A stretch of 64,000 bases of DNA from Methylobacillus sp. (GTDB taxonomy: Bacteria; Pseudomonadota; Gammaproteobacteria; Burkholderiales; Burkholderiaceae_C). The position numbers were made by a program, and so were the translations under genes. Below the pieces are notes generated by a model, which ran no database searches, was not told where the DNA came from, and was given only the letters and a program-made list of their open reading frames with translations. The stretch covers positions 2,197-66,196 of the forward strand of contig JABBAS010000001.1 in the NCBI GenBank assembly GCA_018607835.1, read 5' to 3'. This document shows, one piece after another, positions 46,520 through 56,349 of the stretch (positions are counted from its first letter, which is position 1; each line of letters starts with the position of its first letter).

Positions 46520-47665
46520 TCAATTACCTTTTTTGAACGTGGTGTATACGTTCGCCATCGCCTCCCGCGCGCTGGCGGTGAAGTTTCCAGGAGGGATCAT
46601 TCGCGTCATGGCCTCACCTGTCACGAAAATGGTGGGGTTCTTAGAAATGACAGGATCAACCAACGGCTCAGCGGCCTTGTTACCTGACGGATACTGCATC
46701 TCATTGGTAAAGGTAGCAGAGACCTCTGGGCGCAAGAAATAGTTCAAAAACTGGTGTGCGTTATTTGGATGCTTGGCATCCGCAGGGATAGCCACTGTAT
46801 CGAAAAAGATCAGAGCGCCGCCGGTCGGCAGCAGCGCTTCAATTTTCTCTCCACTCTCGTTTTCAACGGCACGCTCTCGTGCAATATTGATATCGCCGGA
46901 CCAACCAATGGCCACACAGGCTTTGCCACCCGCTATATCGTCGATGAGGGTGGATGAGAACATGCGCACGTTCGGACGTACCTTCAACAACATCTCCAAC
47001 GCTTTCTTATAGTCGTCGGGGTTGTTTGAATAAGCATCCAACTTGAGATAGTGCAACGCCACGGGAACAATTTCTGTTGGCGAGTCTAGGTACGCGATGC
47101 CACAGGACTGCAACTTGGCCGTGTACTTCGGGTCAAACACCAAATCCCACGCGTTTTCAGGCATGGGCATCCCGTCGAGCGCCTTTGTAACGCGATCCTG
47201 GTTGATACCGACCGTCGTAAAGCCCCAACCCCACGGAAAAATGTATTGATTACCCGGGTCAACCAATTCAAGTTTTTGCATCACACCTGCGTCGAGGTTG
47301 CCGTAGTTGCTTAGCTTTGTTTTGTCGAGCTTTTGCAGCAGTCCGCCGTCAATTTGCGGTTTCGCAAACGCTGACCCCGGCATCACGATGTCGTATCCGG
47401 AGTTCCCCGCAACCAATTTCGCGTGTAACGCTTCATTGGTTTCAAATGTTTGGTAGTTGACCTTGATGCCCGTCTCTTTCTCAAAATCAGGAATCATGGA
47501 CTCACTAATGTAATCAGGCCAGTTGTAGATGTTCAAGATCTTTTCTTCGTCGGACGCCGCAACCTCGGTTGCGGCCGTTTGAGCCTGCTCCTTTTGACCA
47601 CACGCCATCAGCAACGCACTAAGCGCCGTCAGCGCCGCCAAAGCTAGAACTCGTTTCTTCAACAT
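46520..47665 (-). CDS. potF: polyamine-binding protein PotF-like, apparent lipoprotein
   Basis: ILNIYNWPDYISESMIPDFEKETGIKVNY; LSALLMAC lipobox. Confidence 0.9.
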   Translation of the reverse strand: MLKKRVLALAALTALSALLMACGQKEQAQTAATEVAASDEEKILNIYNWPDYISESMIPDFEKETGIKVNYQTFETNEALHAKLVAGNSGYDIVMPGSAFAKPQIDGGLLQKLDKTKLSNYGNLDAGVMQKLELVDPGNQYIFPWGWGFTTVGINQDRVTKALDGMPMPENAWDLVFDPKYTAKLQSCGIAYLDSPTEIVPVALHYLKLDAYSNNPDDYKKALEMLLKVRPNVRMFSSTLIDDIAGGKACVAIGWSGDINIARERAVENESGEKIEALLPTGGALIFFDTVAIPADAKHPNNAHQFLNYFLRPEVSATFTNEMQYPSGNKAAEPLVDPVISKNPTIFVTGEAMTRMIPPGNFTASAREAMANVYTTFKKGN

Positions 47666-47807
47666 CTCACCACTCCAAAAAGTTAAACAACACCAAAGCG
47701 CCTTCGTTTTTACGCCGCGACACCTATATTGTAAAAAAGAAAGCAAACATTGCGTCAGAACCAGCAGTAGATTGTCATTTTTAAGTCAAAATCGCGCCAA
47801 AACAAGA

Positions 47808-48599
47808 CTATTTAGAGTAACTGGCTAACCGCTGATGCATGCGTTTACGGCAGGCATCTCCAAATGCGCTAAATATCGCGTGATAGAACGGTGTTTCCCA
47901 TGACTTGTATTCTGGATGGAACTGGGTGCCGTAAGCGAATGCCGTCGCGTGGCGTACCCGTGCCATTTCAACAATACCGTCTTCCGCGTGGGCCAATGGC
48001 TCTAGGGCGTCTGCCAGCCGATCAACCCCCTGACCGTGCAGCGAATTCACACGCACCGTGCCACTCCCCGCCCAGGCACGGGTGCTTGGGTCTGCTAGAA
48101 GCGTAATCGTATGCGCCGGCGCGTATTGGCCGTCATAAGACAAGGCCTTGTCTTCCCGGTGATCCCGTTTCCCGGGCAAGTCCTGTACTTGCTGATGCAG
48201 ACTCCCACCTAGGGCAACATTCATTTCCTGAAACCCACGACAAACACCAAAAATTGGCACGCCTCGTAAGACGCACTCGCGCACCAAGGTCAAGGTAAGT
48301 GCATCGCGCCGATGGTCCAACGGTAGGCTCGGGTCCGTAACCGGCTGACCAAAATGTACCGGATCAATATTCGCCGGCGAACCGGGCAGCAGAACACCAT
48401 CTACACCAGCCAGCAGTTGTGCCACTAACGCAGGATCTGCGAGCGGAAACGTACACGGCTGAACGCCCGCGCTTCTCTGGAGCGCTTCAGCATATTTCTC
48501 GCCCAAAAACAAATACGGTATCGCCTGCGGACCGTCGCCGGAGGCACGGTGGTCTAACGGTAGCCAAACCAAAGGCAGCATGGGTTGTGGATGTGACAT
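47808..48599 (-). CDS. puuD: gamma-glutamyl-gamma-aminobutyrate hydrolase-type class I glutamine amidotransferase
   Basis: GVCRGFQEMNVALGGSLHQQVQD and FHPEYKSWETPFYHAIF motifs; next to the polyamine transporter. Confidence 0.82.
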   Translation of the reverse strand: MSHPQPMLPLVWLPLDHRASGDGPQAIPYLFLGEKYAEALQRSAGVQPCTFPLADPALVAQLLAGVDGVLLPGSPANIDPVHFGQPVTDPSLPLDHRRDALTLTLVRECVLRGVPIFGVCRGFQEMNVALGGSLHQQVQDLPGKRDHREDKALSYDGQYAPAHTITLLADPSTRAWAGSGTVRVNSLHGQGVDRLADALEPLAHAEDGIVEMARVRHATAFAYGTQFHPEYKSWETPFYHAIFSAFGDACRKRMHQRLASYSK

Positions 48600-48660
48600 G
48601 GTGTTGATGCGGCGTCGCGATGAGGTGGCGGAAGCATTCTTTTAGAAAGCGCTTTTCTAG

Positions 48661-50943
48661 CTAGTTGCGTGATTTATTCGGTGCCATTTTCCACCCGTTC
48701 AGAAGCAAGGCATTGGCCATGACGCTCACAGAGCTCATGGCCATCGCCGCACCCGCAACCACTGGGTTGAGGAAGCCTAGGGCAGCTAGCGGAATACCTG
48801 CAACGTTATAAACAAAAGCCCAGAATAAGTTTTGCCGAATTTTTTGAACGGTTTTACTTGAAATTTCTAACGCCCCTAAAACCAGTTGCGGGTCCCCTCG
48901 CATCAAGGTCACACCCGCTGCGCTCATCGCAACGTCACCGTGCTTGCCATTATTCATGGCGATGCCAACATCGGCTGTTGACAGCGCCGGCGCATCGTTG
49001 ATACCGTCGCCGACAAAGGCGACTATCTCGCCACGCTCCTGCAGCGTACGAACATGGCGGGCCTTATCGCCAGGTAAGCAACCCGCAAAGACCTCCGTTA
49101 TGCCAACACGGCTTGCCACGGCATTTGCCGCACCCTCGTGATCGCCAGACATAATCAGCACGCGCTTACCCGCCGCTATCAACTCGGCCACGGCGTCACG
49201 GGCACCCGGTTTAAGTGCATCGCCAAAGGCAAAAGCAGCAACCGCCGTAGCGCCATTAGCAACTAAAGACACGGTCAAGCCGCTGGCGTGCCAACGCGAG
49301 AGAGCGGGAGCGAACACAGATGTGTCGACACCTTCATTTAGTAACCAATCAGGGCTACCCATGCGCCAGATTGGGGCTCCCGCTATCGGAAGCCACTGCA
49401 CACCGCGACCGGGGACATTTTCGACCGTGCCTACGCCCTCAGGGGCTTGCATCGCCTCGCCCGGCGCGTTAACAACCAACCATTGCCGCACCGCCGCGGC
49501 CAGTGGGTGTGGGTTCTCTGCTTGAAGCTGTGCGATCCGTTGCATTACATCGGCGTTGTCTAGTGCGCCTTCAAACGCTTGTACCGATGGTTCCCCTTTA
49601 GTCAGCGTACCGGTCTTGTCAAAAACAACGGCCGTGACGCGATGCGCACGCTCCAAGGACAGGGCATCCTTAATTAAAATACCGTGGCGCGCAGCGACGC
49701 CCGTGCCCACCATCATGGCGGCTGGCGTTGCCAGGCCCAGTGCACATGGGCAAGCAATAACCAGTACAGCCACCATATTTATGGTCGACGTTGACAAGTC
49801 CGCGCCCGCAAGCAACCAAGCGATAAATGTCAGCATGGCGATGGCAAGCACGACAGGCACAAAAACGGCTGCAACTTGGTCAACTTGTTTTTGAACAGGG
49901 GCCTTTGCCGCCTGCGCATCTGAGACCATGCCAATGATCTGGGCCAAGATACTGTTGGTATGCGTGGTCAAGACGCGCACATCAAGCGAACTCTCTCCGT
50001 TGAGCGTACCGCCAATCACGCGGTCTCCGGGGTTTTTGTTAACCGGCATGGGCTCCCCAGTCACCAGCGACTCATCCAGGCTTGACTGCCCAGAAATGAC
50101 CTCAGCATCCGCGGGTACGGTTTCGCCTGCGTAAATACGAATAACATCACCAATCAATAATTCAGACACCGCGACCTCAAGGACGTCGTCGCGCTGTTTC
50201 CCATCAGGTAATAGCCTCGCTGTAGCAGGCTGTAAGCGCTGAAGGGCACGAATCGCCTCCGTTGTTTGCTTCTTACTTCTTGCTTCCAGATACTTCCCAA
50301 GCAAGACCATCGCGATAACAACGGCCGACCCTTCAAAGTAAAGGTGAGGCATGGCCTCAGATGAAGCCGTTAGCCAGAGCCATGTTGATAAAAGCCAGCC
50401 TGCGGTGGTGCCAATCACAACGAGAAGCTCCATATTGCCTGCACGTGCTTTTAGCGCTCGCCATGCAACGTTATAAAACGGCCAACCTAAAATAAACTGA
50501 ACAGGGGTTGCCAGCGCAAACTGAATGGGTGCGGGAAGCATAAACGTTACCGTATCCCCACTCATAAGCAAAGACCAACACATAGACAGCACCAGCGGAG
50601 CACAGAGCAGCAGCGCGGCAAAGGTCGGCAAAAACGCCCTATCAATGCCTAACCAGCTTCGTTGTTCATTCTCAAGCGCGGTTTGAATCTCGGTCGGTTC
50701 GTAACCGGCATCCCGAACTGTTCGCTTTACTTGGCGCTGAAAGTCTTCAACCGCCACACCATCTTCGGCGCTAACAACGCGTACGGTTTCCGTTGCCAGA
50801 TTAACCACCGCATCGGCGACCCATGGCTGTCGCTTTAAGGCCCTCTCAACACGCCCAACACATGATGCACATGTCATACCACCGACCCCGAGATCAACGG
50901 TATGGACGATAGGGTGTTGTTGTGCGTCTAAGGTTTTCAGCAT
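48661..50943 (-). CDS. copA: Cu(+)-translocating P1B-type ATPase
   Basis: GGMTCASCVGRVE, ACPCALGLATPAAMMVG (CPC), DKTGTLTKGEP, GDGINDAPALS. Confidence 0.93.
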   Translation of the reverse strand: MLKTLDAQQHPIVHTVDLGVGGMTCASCVGRVERALKRQPWVADAVVNLATETVRVVSAEDGVAVEDFQRQVKRTVRDAGYEPTEIQTALENEQRSWLGIDRAFLPTFAALLLCAPLVLSMCWSLLMSGDTVTFMLPAPIQFALATPVQFILGWPFYNVAWRALKARAGNMELLVVIGTTAGWLLSTWLWLTASSEAMPHLYFEGSAVVIAMVLLGKYLEARSKKQTTEAIRALQRLQPATARLLPDGKQRDDVLEVAVSELLIGDVIRIYAGETVPADAEVISGQSSLDESLVTGEPMPVNKNPGDRVIGGTLNGESSLDVRVLTTHTNSILAQIIGMVSDAQAAKAPVQKQVDQVAAVFVPVVLAIAMLTFIAWLLAGADLSTSTINMVAVLVIACPCALGLATPAAMMVGTGVAARHGILIKDALSLERAHRVTAVVFDKTGTLTKGEPSVQAFEGALDNADVMQRIAQLQAENPHPLAAAVRQWLVVNAPGEAMQAPEGVGTVENVPGRGVQWLPIAGAPIWRMGSPDWLLNEGVDTSVFAPALSRWHASGLTVSLVANGATAVAAFAFGDALKPGARDAVAELIAAGKRVLIMSGDHEGAANAVASRVGITEVFAGCLPGDKARHVRTLQERGEIVAFVGDGINDAPALSTADVGIAMNNGKHGDVAMSAAGVTLMRGDPQLVLGALEISSKTVQKIRQNLFWAFVYNVAGIPLAALGFLNPVVAGAAMAMSSVSVMANALLLNGWKMAPNKSRN

Positions 50944-51011
50944 CGCAATATTTCACCACACCGTTGACGCCATTGTCATAAAATCAACTGAATAAATAGC
51001 AAAACCCAACC

Positions 51012-51218
51012 ATGACAACCCATCACCTAACCGTTCTTGGTATGACTTGCGGCCACTGTGAAAAAGACGTTAGCCGAGTGGTCCGTTCCGTTGATACTGA
51101 TGCGAACATCCGTATTGATCGTGCAGCTAATGCCGTTTCTATCGAAACCAATCAAGCAATCACCGCCTTCATTGTGGCGATCGTGGCCGAAGGGTATGAA
51201 GCGACCGTTAATACGTAA
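51012..51218 (+). CDS. copZ: copper chaperone, HMA domain
   Basis: LGMTCGHCEKDV, 68 aa, divergent from copA. Confidence 0.87.
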   Translation: MTTHHLTVLGMTCGHCEKDVSRVVRSVDTDANIRIDRAANAVSIETNQAITAFIVAIVAEGYEATVNT

Positions 51219-51365
51219 GTGTCCTCGTAGAAAGGTATAGCTTTACCAAACGCTTACATATCGGTCGTACTGGACTTACACGGCCGCATCACACTAACGC
51301 CATTCCAAGAAATTACTTGGTGACCGTTGAGGCCCCAAAGGGGTCACAACTTATAGGAGTTAGTT

Positions 51366-51848
51366 ATGCGTCCTTTTATTCGAAATATGGGCCTTGTCGC
51401 TGTTGCTGGCAGTGTTGTGGTCGTGTCAGCGTTGGCTTTTGCAGGCCATGACGATGACGACCACGGACGGTACAAGCATAGGCAAAAGCACCACATGGTC
51501 AAGGCTGAGAATTTAGCTGCGCTCAAGGTGAGTCTAAACTTGAATTCAGAGCAACTCCCTCTGTGGGATATATACGCCTCACCGACACGTCCCACTAGCC
51601 AAGACCCATCGGTAGATCGGGCAGCCATGCGTGAGCAAATGGAGGCACTTGAACCAATGGAACATTTGCAATTCGTGAAGGAAAAGCACACCGATCGCCA
51701 TAACAAGTTAATGGCGCACTATGATGCAACCGAACGCTTGTATGAGAGTTTGGACCCCCAGCAAAAAGTAACTTTTAATGAGGCACTCTCAAAGAAAAAT
51801 CGCCACGGTAAGCACCATCGCCGGGACAAAGCGCACGATGATGACTAG
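51366..51848 (+). CDS. Spy/CpxP-like periplasmic protein with His/Asp-rich termini
   Basis: Signal peptide; LNLNSEQLPLW and LDPQQKVTFNEAL resemble LTxxQ repeats; HDDDDHGRYKHRQKHH and KHHRRDKAHDDD. Confidence 0.6.
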   Translation: MRPFIRNMGLVAVAGSVVVVSALAFAGHDDDDHGRYKHRQKHHMVKAENLAALKVSLNLNSEQLPLWDIYASPTRPTSQDPSVDRAAMREQMEALEPMEHLQFVKEKHTDRHNKLMAHYDATERLYESLDPQQKVTFNEALSKKNRHGKHHRRDKAHDDD

Positions 51849-51890
51849 ATCACACTTAAAAACGACGTTTCCGTAAACAGAACACATTTT

Positions 51891-51917
51891 AAAAGCACCT
51901 TATGGTGCTTTTTTTTG
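51891..51917 (+). terminator. rho-independent terminator
   Basis: AAAAGCACC TTAT GGTGCTTTTTTTT. Confidence 0.87.
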
Positions 51918-51924
51918 TTGGTAA

Positions 51925-52200
51925 CACTGTGCATAAAAAACCAATAACTAGGACGTTATCCACAGCGCTTGCCTGCGTTCTAAAGTTGTTACATCTTAAG
52001 CAGCGGTGGAAAAGCCACTTTATCACCTAGTTATAGGCTACATAAGCTTATGATTTTTAATGATTTATTTCTGTTATCAACAGAAAATGCTGTCCCTTAC
52101 TACTACTACTATTTATAAATAAAGAAACTAAGATAAGAGGGGACAAGCTGATCATCGTAGCGTTATCTAAGTACAGGTTGTGATGCCTGTGGAGACTGTT
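51925..52200. other. oriC: predicted oriC with basal unwinding element
   Basis: DnaA boxes TGTGCATAA (51928-51936), TTATCCACA (51956-51964), TTATCAACA (52074-52082, 1 mismatch); spacer GCTGTCCC; CTACTACTACTA (52100-52111) then TTTATAAATAAAG; intergenic; apparent skew switch. Confidence 0.8.
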
Positions 52201-52235
52201 AAGATCTGGCATCTATCCTGTTTAAAGACGTTATC

Positions 52236-53006
52236 GTGCCAAAGCCATCCAGCGAAAATTTCTGTTTTGATATAAAAAGCAGTTATTTATCAATCGTTAA
52301 TTTAGTCTTTCAGACCGTAGATGTGCCGCTTATTGCTGCTGATTTGGATAGACGATTTGGCGATGTCGCTGATTTTTTTGATGACGATGCGGTATCGATC
52401 GATTTGACGGCCCTTGCTCTGTCTGATGTTTCCTCAGTTGATTGGGTTGCTTTACTCGCCTTGCTTAGAAAATATCGTATGCACCCCGTCGCTGTGCGTG
52501 GTGTCGGGCCAGATGATCGTGCGATGATTCAGTCTCTCGGATTGGTAATTCAAGAGACACCGTCCCAAGTGACGTCAGCGATAGCGAGTGGTGCATCCGA
52601 TAGTGCGGTCGGTGGGACAGTATCAGCGATCGACGCCTCCACAACCGAGCCTGCGCTTTTAGGTGCATTGGTTATTGATAAGCCTTTGCGATCGGGGCAG
52701 CGTGTATATGCCAAAGGCCGTGACTTGGTTATGTTGGCTATGGTCAATGCCGGTGCTGAGGTGATCGCTGACGGCCATATCCACGTCTACGCGCCATTGC
52801 GGGGCAGAGCCATCGCGGGCGCGCGGGGTAACCAAGAGGCACGTATTTTTGCGCTTGGTTTTTCGCCTGAGTTGATTTCAATTGCAGGTGTTTATCAAAG
52901 CATCGATGGTGATTTACCTAAAGGGGTCGAATCTCAGGTAGCCGTGGCATCTTTAGAGGTTTCTGAGAGTGGTGAACGTCTTATTTACAAGCCAATCAAC
53001 CGTTAA
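52236..53006 (+). CDS. minC: septum site-determining protein MinC
   Basis: C-terminal [45 protein letters not shown]; followed by minDE; GTG start. Confidence 0.92.
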   Translation: MPKPSSENFCFDIKSSYLSIVNLVFQTVDVPLIAADLDRRFGDVADFFDDDAVSIDLTALALSDVSSVDWVALLALLRKYRMHPVAVRGVGPDDRAMIQSLGLVIQETPSQVTSAIASGASDSAVGGTVSAIDASTTEPALLGALVIDKPLRSGQRVYAKGRDLVMLAMVNAGAEVIADGHIHVYAPLRGRAIAGARGNQEARIFALGFSPELISIAGVYQSIDGDLPKGVESQVAVASLEVSESGERLIYKPINR

Positions 53007-53073
53007 AATGGGCATCAGAGCGTTTGGGCCAGGTTTGTCGCGAGCCCGTTTTTTTCTTTAAGGTAATCTATTA

Positions 53074-53889
53074 ATGACCAAAGTTGTTGTTGTCACGTCC
53101 GGTAAGGGCGGGGTAGGAAAGACCACGACCAGTGCTAGTTTTTCAGCGGGGCTTGCATTACGTGGCTTTAAGACAGCAGTTATTGACTTTGATGTTGGCT
53201 TGCGCAACCTTGACCTCATCATGGGGTGTGAGCGCCGGGTTGTTTATGACTTGATTAACGTGATTCAGGGTGAAGCGACCTTAAATCAGGCGCTTATAAA
53301 AGATAAGCAATGTGATAACTTGTTTGTGTTGGCGGCATCTCAAACGCGTGACAAAGAAGCCCTAACCAAAGAGGGTGTTGAAAAGGTATTGACTGATCTC
53401 AGCGCAATGGGGTTCGAATACATTGTTTGTGACTCGCCAGCGGGTATAGAGACAGGTGCGTTATTGGCGATGCACTTTGCAGATGAGGCCTTGGTGGTAA
53501 CCAATCCAGAAGTCTCGTCGGTCCGTGACTCAGATCGCATTTTGGGTATGTTGAGCTCAAAGACCAAACGTGCCATTGACGGTTCGGATCCTATAAAAGA
53601 ATTTCTGTTGATCACGCGCTACAACCCGGCCCGCGTAGAAGAGGGGCAGATGTTATCGTTAGACGATATTAAGGATATTTTGCGGATCCCATTGATTGGG
53701 GTAATACCAGAGTCAGAAACGGTTTTGCAGGCGTCGAACCAGGGCTTACCAGCGGTTCACTTGACGGGAAGTGATGTCTCGGAAGCCTACAAAGATGTGA
53801 TTGATCGCTTTTTGGGTGAAGAGAAATCAATGCGGTTTGTCGATGTTCAAAAATCGAGCTTGTTCAAGCGCTTGTTCGGTCGGGGGTAA
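53074..53889 (+). CDS. minD: septum site-determining ATPase MinD
   Basis: [19 protein letters not shown]-terminal amphipathic helix [10 protein letters not shown]. Confidence 0.97.
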   Translation: MTKVVVVTSGKGGVGKTTTSASFSAGLALRGFKTAVIDFDVGLRNLDLIMGCERRVVYDLINVIQGEATLNQALIKDKQCDNLFVLAASQTRDKEALTKEGVEKVLTDLSAMGFEYIVCDSPAGIETGALLAMHFADEALVVTNPEVSSVRDSDRILGMLSSKTKRAIDGSDPIKEFLLITRYNPARVEEGQMLSLDDIKDILRIPLIGVIPESETVLQASNQGLPAVHLTGSDVSEAYKDVIDRFLGEEKSMRFVDVQKSSLFKRLFGRG

Positions 53890-53893
53890 GCAG

Positions 53894-54148
53894 ATGTCCT
53901 TTTTAAATTTCTTCTTAGGTGAAAAGAAAAAGAGTGCAAGTTTAGCTAAAGAGCGGTTACAAATTATTTTGGCGCATGAGCGAGGGGATCGGAGCCCTGA
54001 ACCCGACTTTCTTCCCGCGCTACAAAAAGACCTGTTGGCTGTGATTTCGAAATACATCAAAATTAACGCTGAGGACATCAAGGTGCATCTTGACCGTGAC
54101 GCGACGATGGAAGTGCTAGAGGTCAAGATTGAGCTCCCAGATCGCTGA
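53894..54148 (+). CDS. minE: cell division topological specificity factor MinE
   Basis: [31 protein letters not shown]; start at Met32 of the track ORF. Confidence 0.95.
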   Translation: MSFLNFFLGEKKKSASLAKERLQIILAHERGDRSPEPDFLPALQKDLLAVISKYIKINAEDIKVHLDRDATMEVLEVKIELPDR

Positions 54149-54303
54149 TTAACAACGTATTTCTTGGCGCTTCATCTCAACGGTAGAAGGCCAATGTTAC
54201 TTTTCAGTAACACCTCGTAGAATATTCGATTGGTTGCTACCGATAGGCGAGGGCGTGTTGTGCCTAACATAATCGGGGTGACCCCTACTTAAGGCCAGTC
54301 GTT

Positions 54304-56349
54304 ATGCGTTACCCCGAAAATTTTGATGTGATTGTGGTCGGTGGCGGTCATGCTGGCTGCGAAGCGGCGTTGGCTAGCGCGAGAGCAGGGGCTAAAACAC
54401 TGCTGTTGACACACAATATTGAAACCTTAGGCCAAATGAGCTGCAACCCCTCTATTGGCGGGATCGGTAAGGGCCATTTGGTAAAAGAAATCGATGCCTT
54501 GGGCGGTGCTATGGCGTTGGCAACCGATGAGGCGGGGATTCAATTTCGCACGCTGAATGGGTCTAAAGGACCGGCTGTTAGGGCAACGCGTGCTCAAGCA
54601 GATCGGGTGCTATACAAGGCCGCCATTCGGCGCATGTTGGAAAACCAAGAAAACCTTCAGATTTTTCAACAGTCAGTTGAAGACTTATTGGTGCAGGGTG
54701 ATCGTGTCATTGGTGCGGTAACACAGCTAGGATTGCATTTTCATGCAAGTACAGTGGTGTTAACGGCAGGTACATTTTTAGACGGCAAAATTCACGTCGG
54801 TCTTGAGAGTTATTCGGGCGGCCGCGCGGGTGACCCGCCGTCGGTGGGTTTATCGGGCCGGTTAAAGGAGCTGAAGTTGCCGCAAGGGCGCCTTAAGACG
54901 GGAACCCCGCCGAGGTTGGACGGTAGAACGATTGATTTTTCTAAATGCCAACCACAGCCTGGGGATGGCATGCCAGGGGGAACGATTGAGGGTGGCGGCG
55001 TGCCCGTACTCAGTTATTTGGGTACAGCGGCAATGCACCCCAGACAAATACCTTGCTGGATTACCCATACAAATCTAAAAACCCACGACATTATCCGCAG
55101 TGGTTTTGATCGCAGTCCTATGTTTACTGGGAAGATCGAGGGTGTAGGACCGCGTTATTGCCCTAGTGTTGAAGACAAAATTAGCCGTTTTGCGGACAAG
55201 GACAGCCACCAGATCTTTTTGGAGCCCGAGGGGTTGACGACGCATGAGGTCTATCCCAACGGCATTTCAACCAGTTTACCCTTTGACATTCAGTATGCGC
55301 TGGTGAGGTCTATCAACGGTTTGGAGAATGCGCAGATCGTTAGGCCGGGCTATGCGATTGAATACGATTACTTTGACCCACGCGCATTGAAGGCTAGTTT
55401 TGAAACCAAAGCGATCCACGGGCTGTTTTTTGCAGGGCAGATTAATGGAACAACGGGTTATGAAGAGGCGGGCGCGCAAGGTTTGTTTGCGGGCTTAAAC
55501 GCGGCGCTACAGGCACGCGGGGATGCACCGTGGACACCCGGGAGAGATCAGGCGTATTTGGGTGTGTTGGTTGATGACCTCGTGACCAAAGGTGTAACAG
55601 AGCCGTATCGTATGTTTACCAGTCGTGCTGAATTTCGCCTGCAACTTCGAGAAGACAATGCTGATATGCGGCTAACGGAGGTCGGTCGGTCTTTAGGCCT
55701 TGTGGATGATTTTCGCTGGGACGCCTTTAACCGCAAGCGGGATGCTGTTTCACGTGAAACTGAACGATTGCGGTCGGTATGGGTCAACGCAAAAAACCTT
55801 GGGGCAGATGAGGCAACCCGGGTCTTTGGGAAGCCTCTCGAGAGAGAACAGAGCCTCGCGGATTTATTGCGTCGACCCGGTGTGACATACGCAGACCTGA
55901 TGGGTTTGGATGGCGGACGTTTTGATATCCTTGCTTTGGTGGCGGCACCTGTTTCACGTGAAACAGGTGGTGTCGATCGTGCGGAAAACGAGGGGCCTGT
56001 CAGCGTGCATCCACTTGTTTGGAGCGAAGCACACGAGGAATTTTTGAAGCATGCTGTTGTCGAGCAAATTGAAATCAGCCTCAAATATCAAGGCTATATA
56101 GATAGGCAAAAAGACCAAATCGATCGCGCAGCCTACTACGAGAACCTAGCGTTACCCGAGGATTTTGATTACGCGTGCATCGATGCGCTAGGGTTTGAGG
56201 TGCGTCACAAATTACAGGCGCAGCGACCCGAGACCCTTGGTCAAGCATCACGCATTTCCGGGGTGACCCCGGCGGCTATTTCTGTTTTGTTGGTTCACCT
56301 GAAGCGCGCGGGCCATAAGCGCTTTTTAGAGACGCCGGAGGCGGCGTGA
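54304..56349 (+). CDS. mnmG: tRNA uridine-5-carboxymethylaminomethyl modification enzyme MnmG
   Basis: [45 protein letters not shown]. Confidence 0.97.
   Translation: MRYPENFDVIVVGGGHAGCEAALASARAGAKTLLLTHNIETLGQMSCNPSIGGIGKGHLVKEIDALGGAMALATDEAGIQFRTLNGSKGPAVRATRAQADRVLYKAAIRRMLENQENLQIFQQSVEDLLVQGDRVIGAVTQLGLHFHASTVVLTAGTFLDGKIHVGLESYSGGRAGDPPSVGLSGRLKELKLPQGRLKTGTPPRLDGRTIDFSKCQPQPGDGMPGGTIEGGGVPVLSYLGTAAMHPRQIPCWITHTNLKTHDIIRSGFDRSPMFTGKIEGVGPRYCPSVEDKISRFADKDSHQIFLEPEGLTTHEVYPNGISTSLPFDIQYALVRSINGLENAQIVRPGYAIEYDYFDPRALKASFETKAIHGLFFAGQINGTTGYEEAGAQGLFAGLNAALQARGDAPWTPGRDQAYLGVLVDDLVTKGVTEPYRMFTSRAEFRLQLREDNADMRLTEVGRSLGLVDDFRWDAFNRKRDAVSRETERLRSVWVNAKNLGADEATRVFGKPLEREQSLADLLRRPGVTYADLMGLDGGRFDILALVAAPVSRETGGVDRAENEGPVSVHPLVWSEAHEEFLKHAVVEQIEISLKYQGYIDRQKDQIDRAAYYENLALPEDFDYACIDALGFEVRHKLQAQRPETLGQASRISGVTPAAISVLLVHLKRAGHKRFLETPEAA
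55746..55761. promoter_or_regulatory. parS: parS site (15/16)
   Basis: TGTTTCACGTGAAACT inside mnmG. Confidence 0.88.
55946..55969. promoter_or_regulatory. parS: parS site (16/16), core of a perfect 24-bp palindrome
   Basis: CACCTGTTTCACGTGAAACAGGTG inside mnmG; parS core 55950-55965. Confidence 0.95.

Noticed and set aside
52100-52111. CTACTACTACTA as a simple microsatellite
   Set aside because: Its position after a DnaA box and GC-richer spacer, and before AT-rich DNA in an intergenic gap, fits DnaA-trios better than a random repeat.
54274-56272. CGGGGTGACCCC motif at about 54274 and about 56258, flanking mnmG
   Set aside because: Only two copies, short, GC-rich and one lies in coding sequence; chance is a sufficient explanation.
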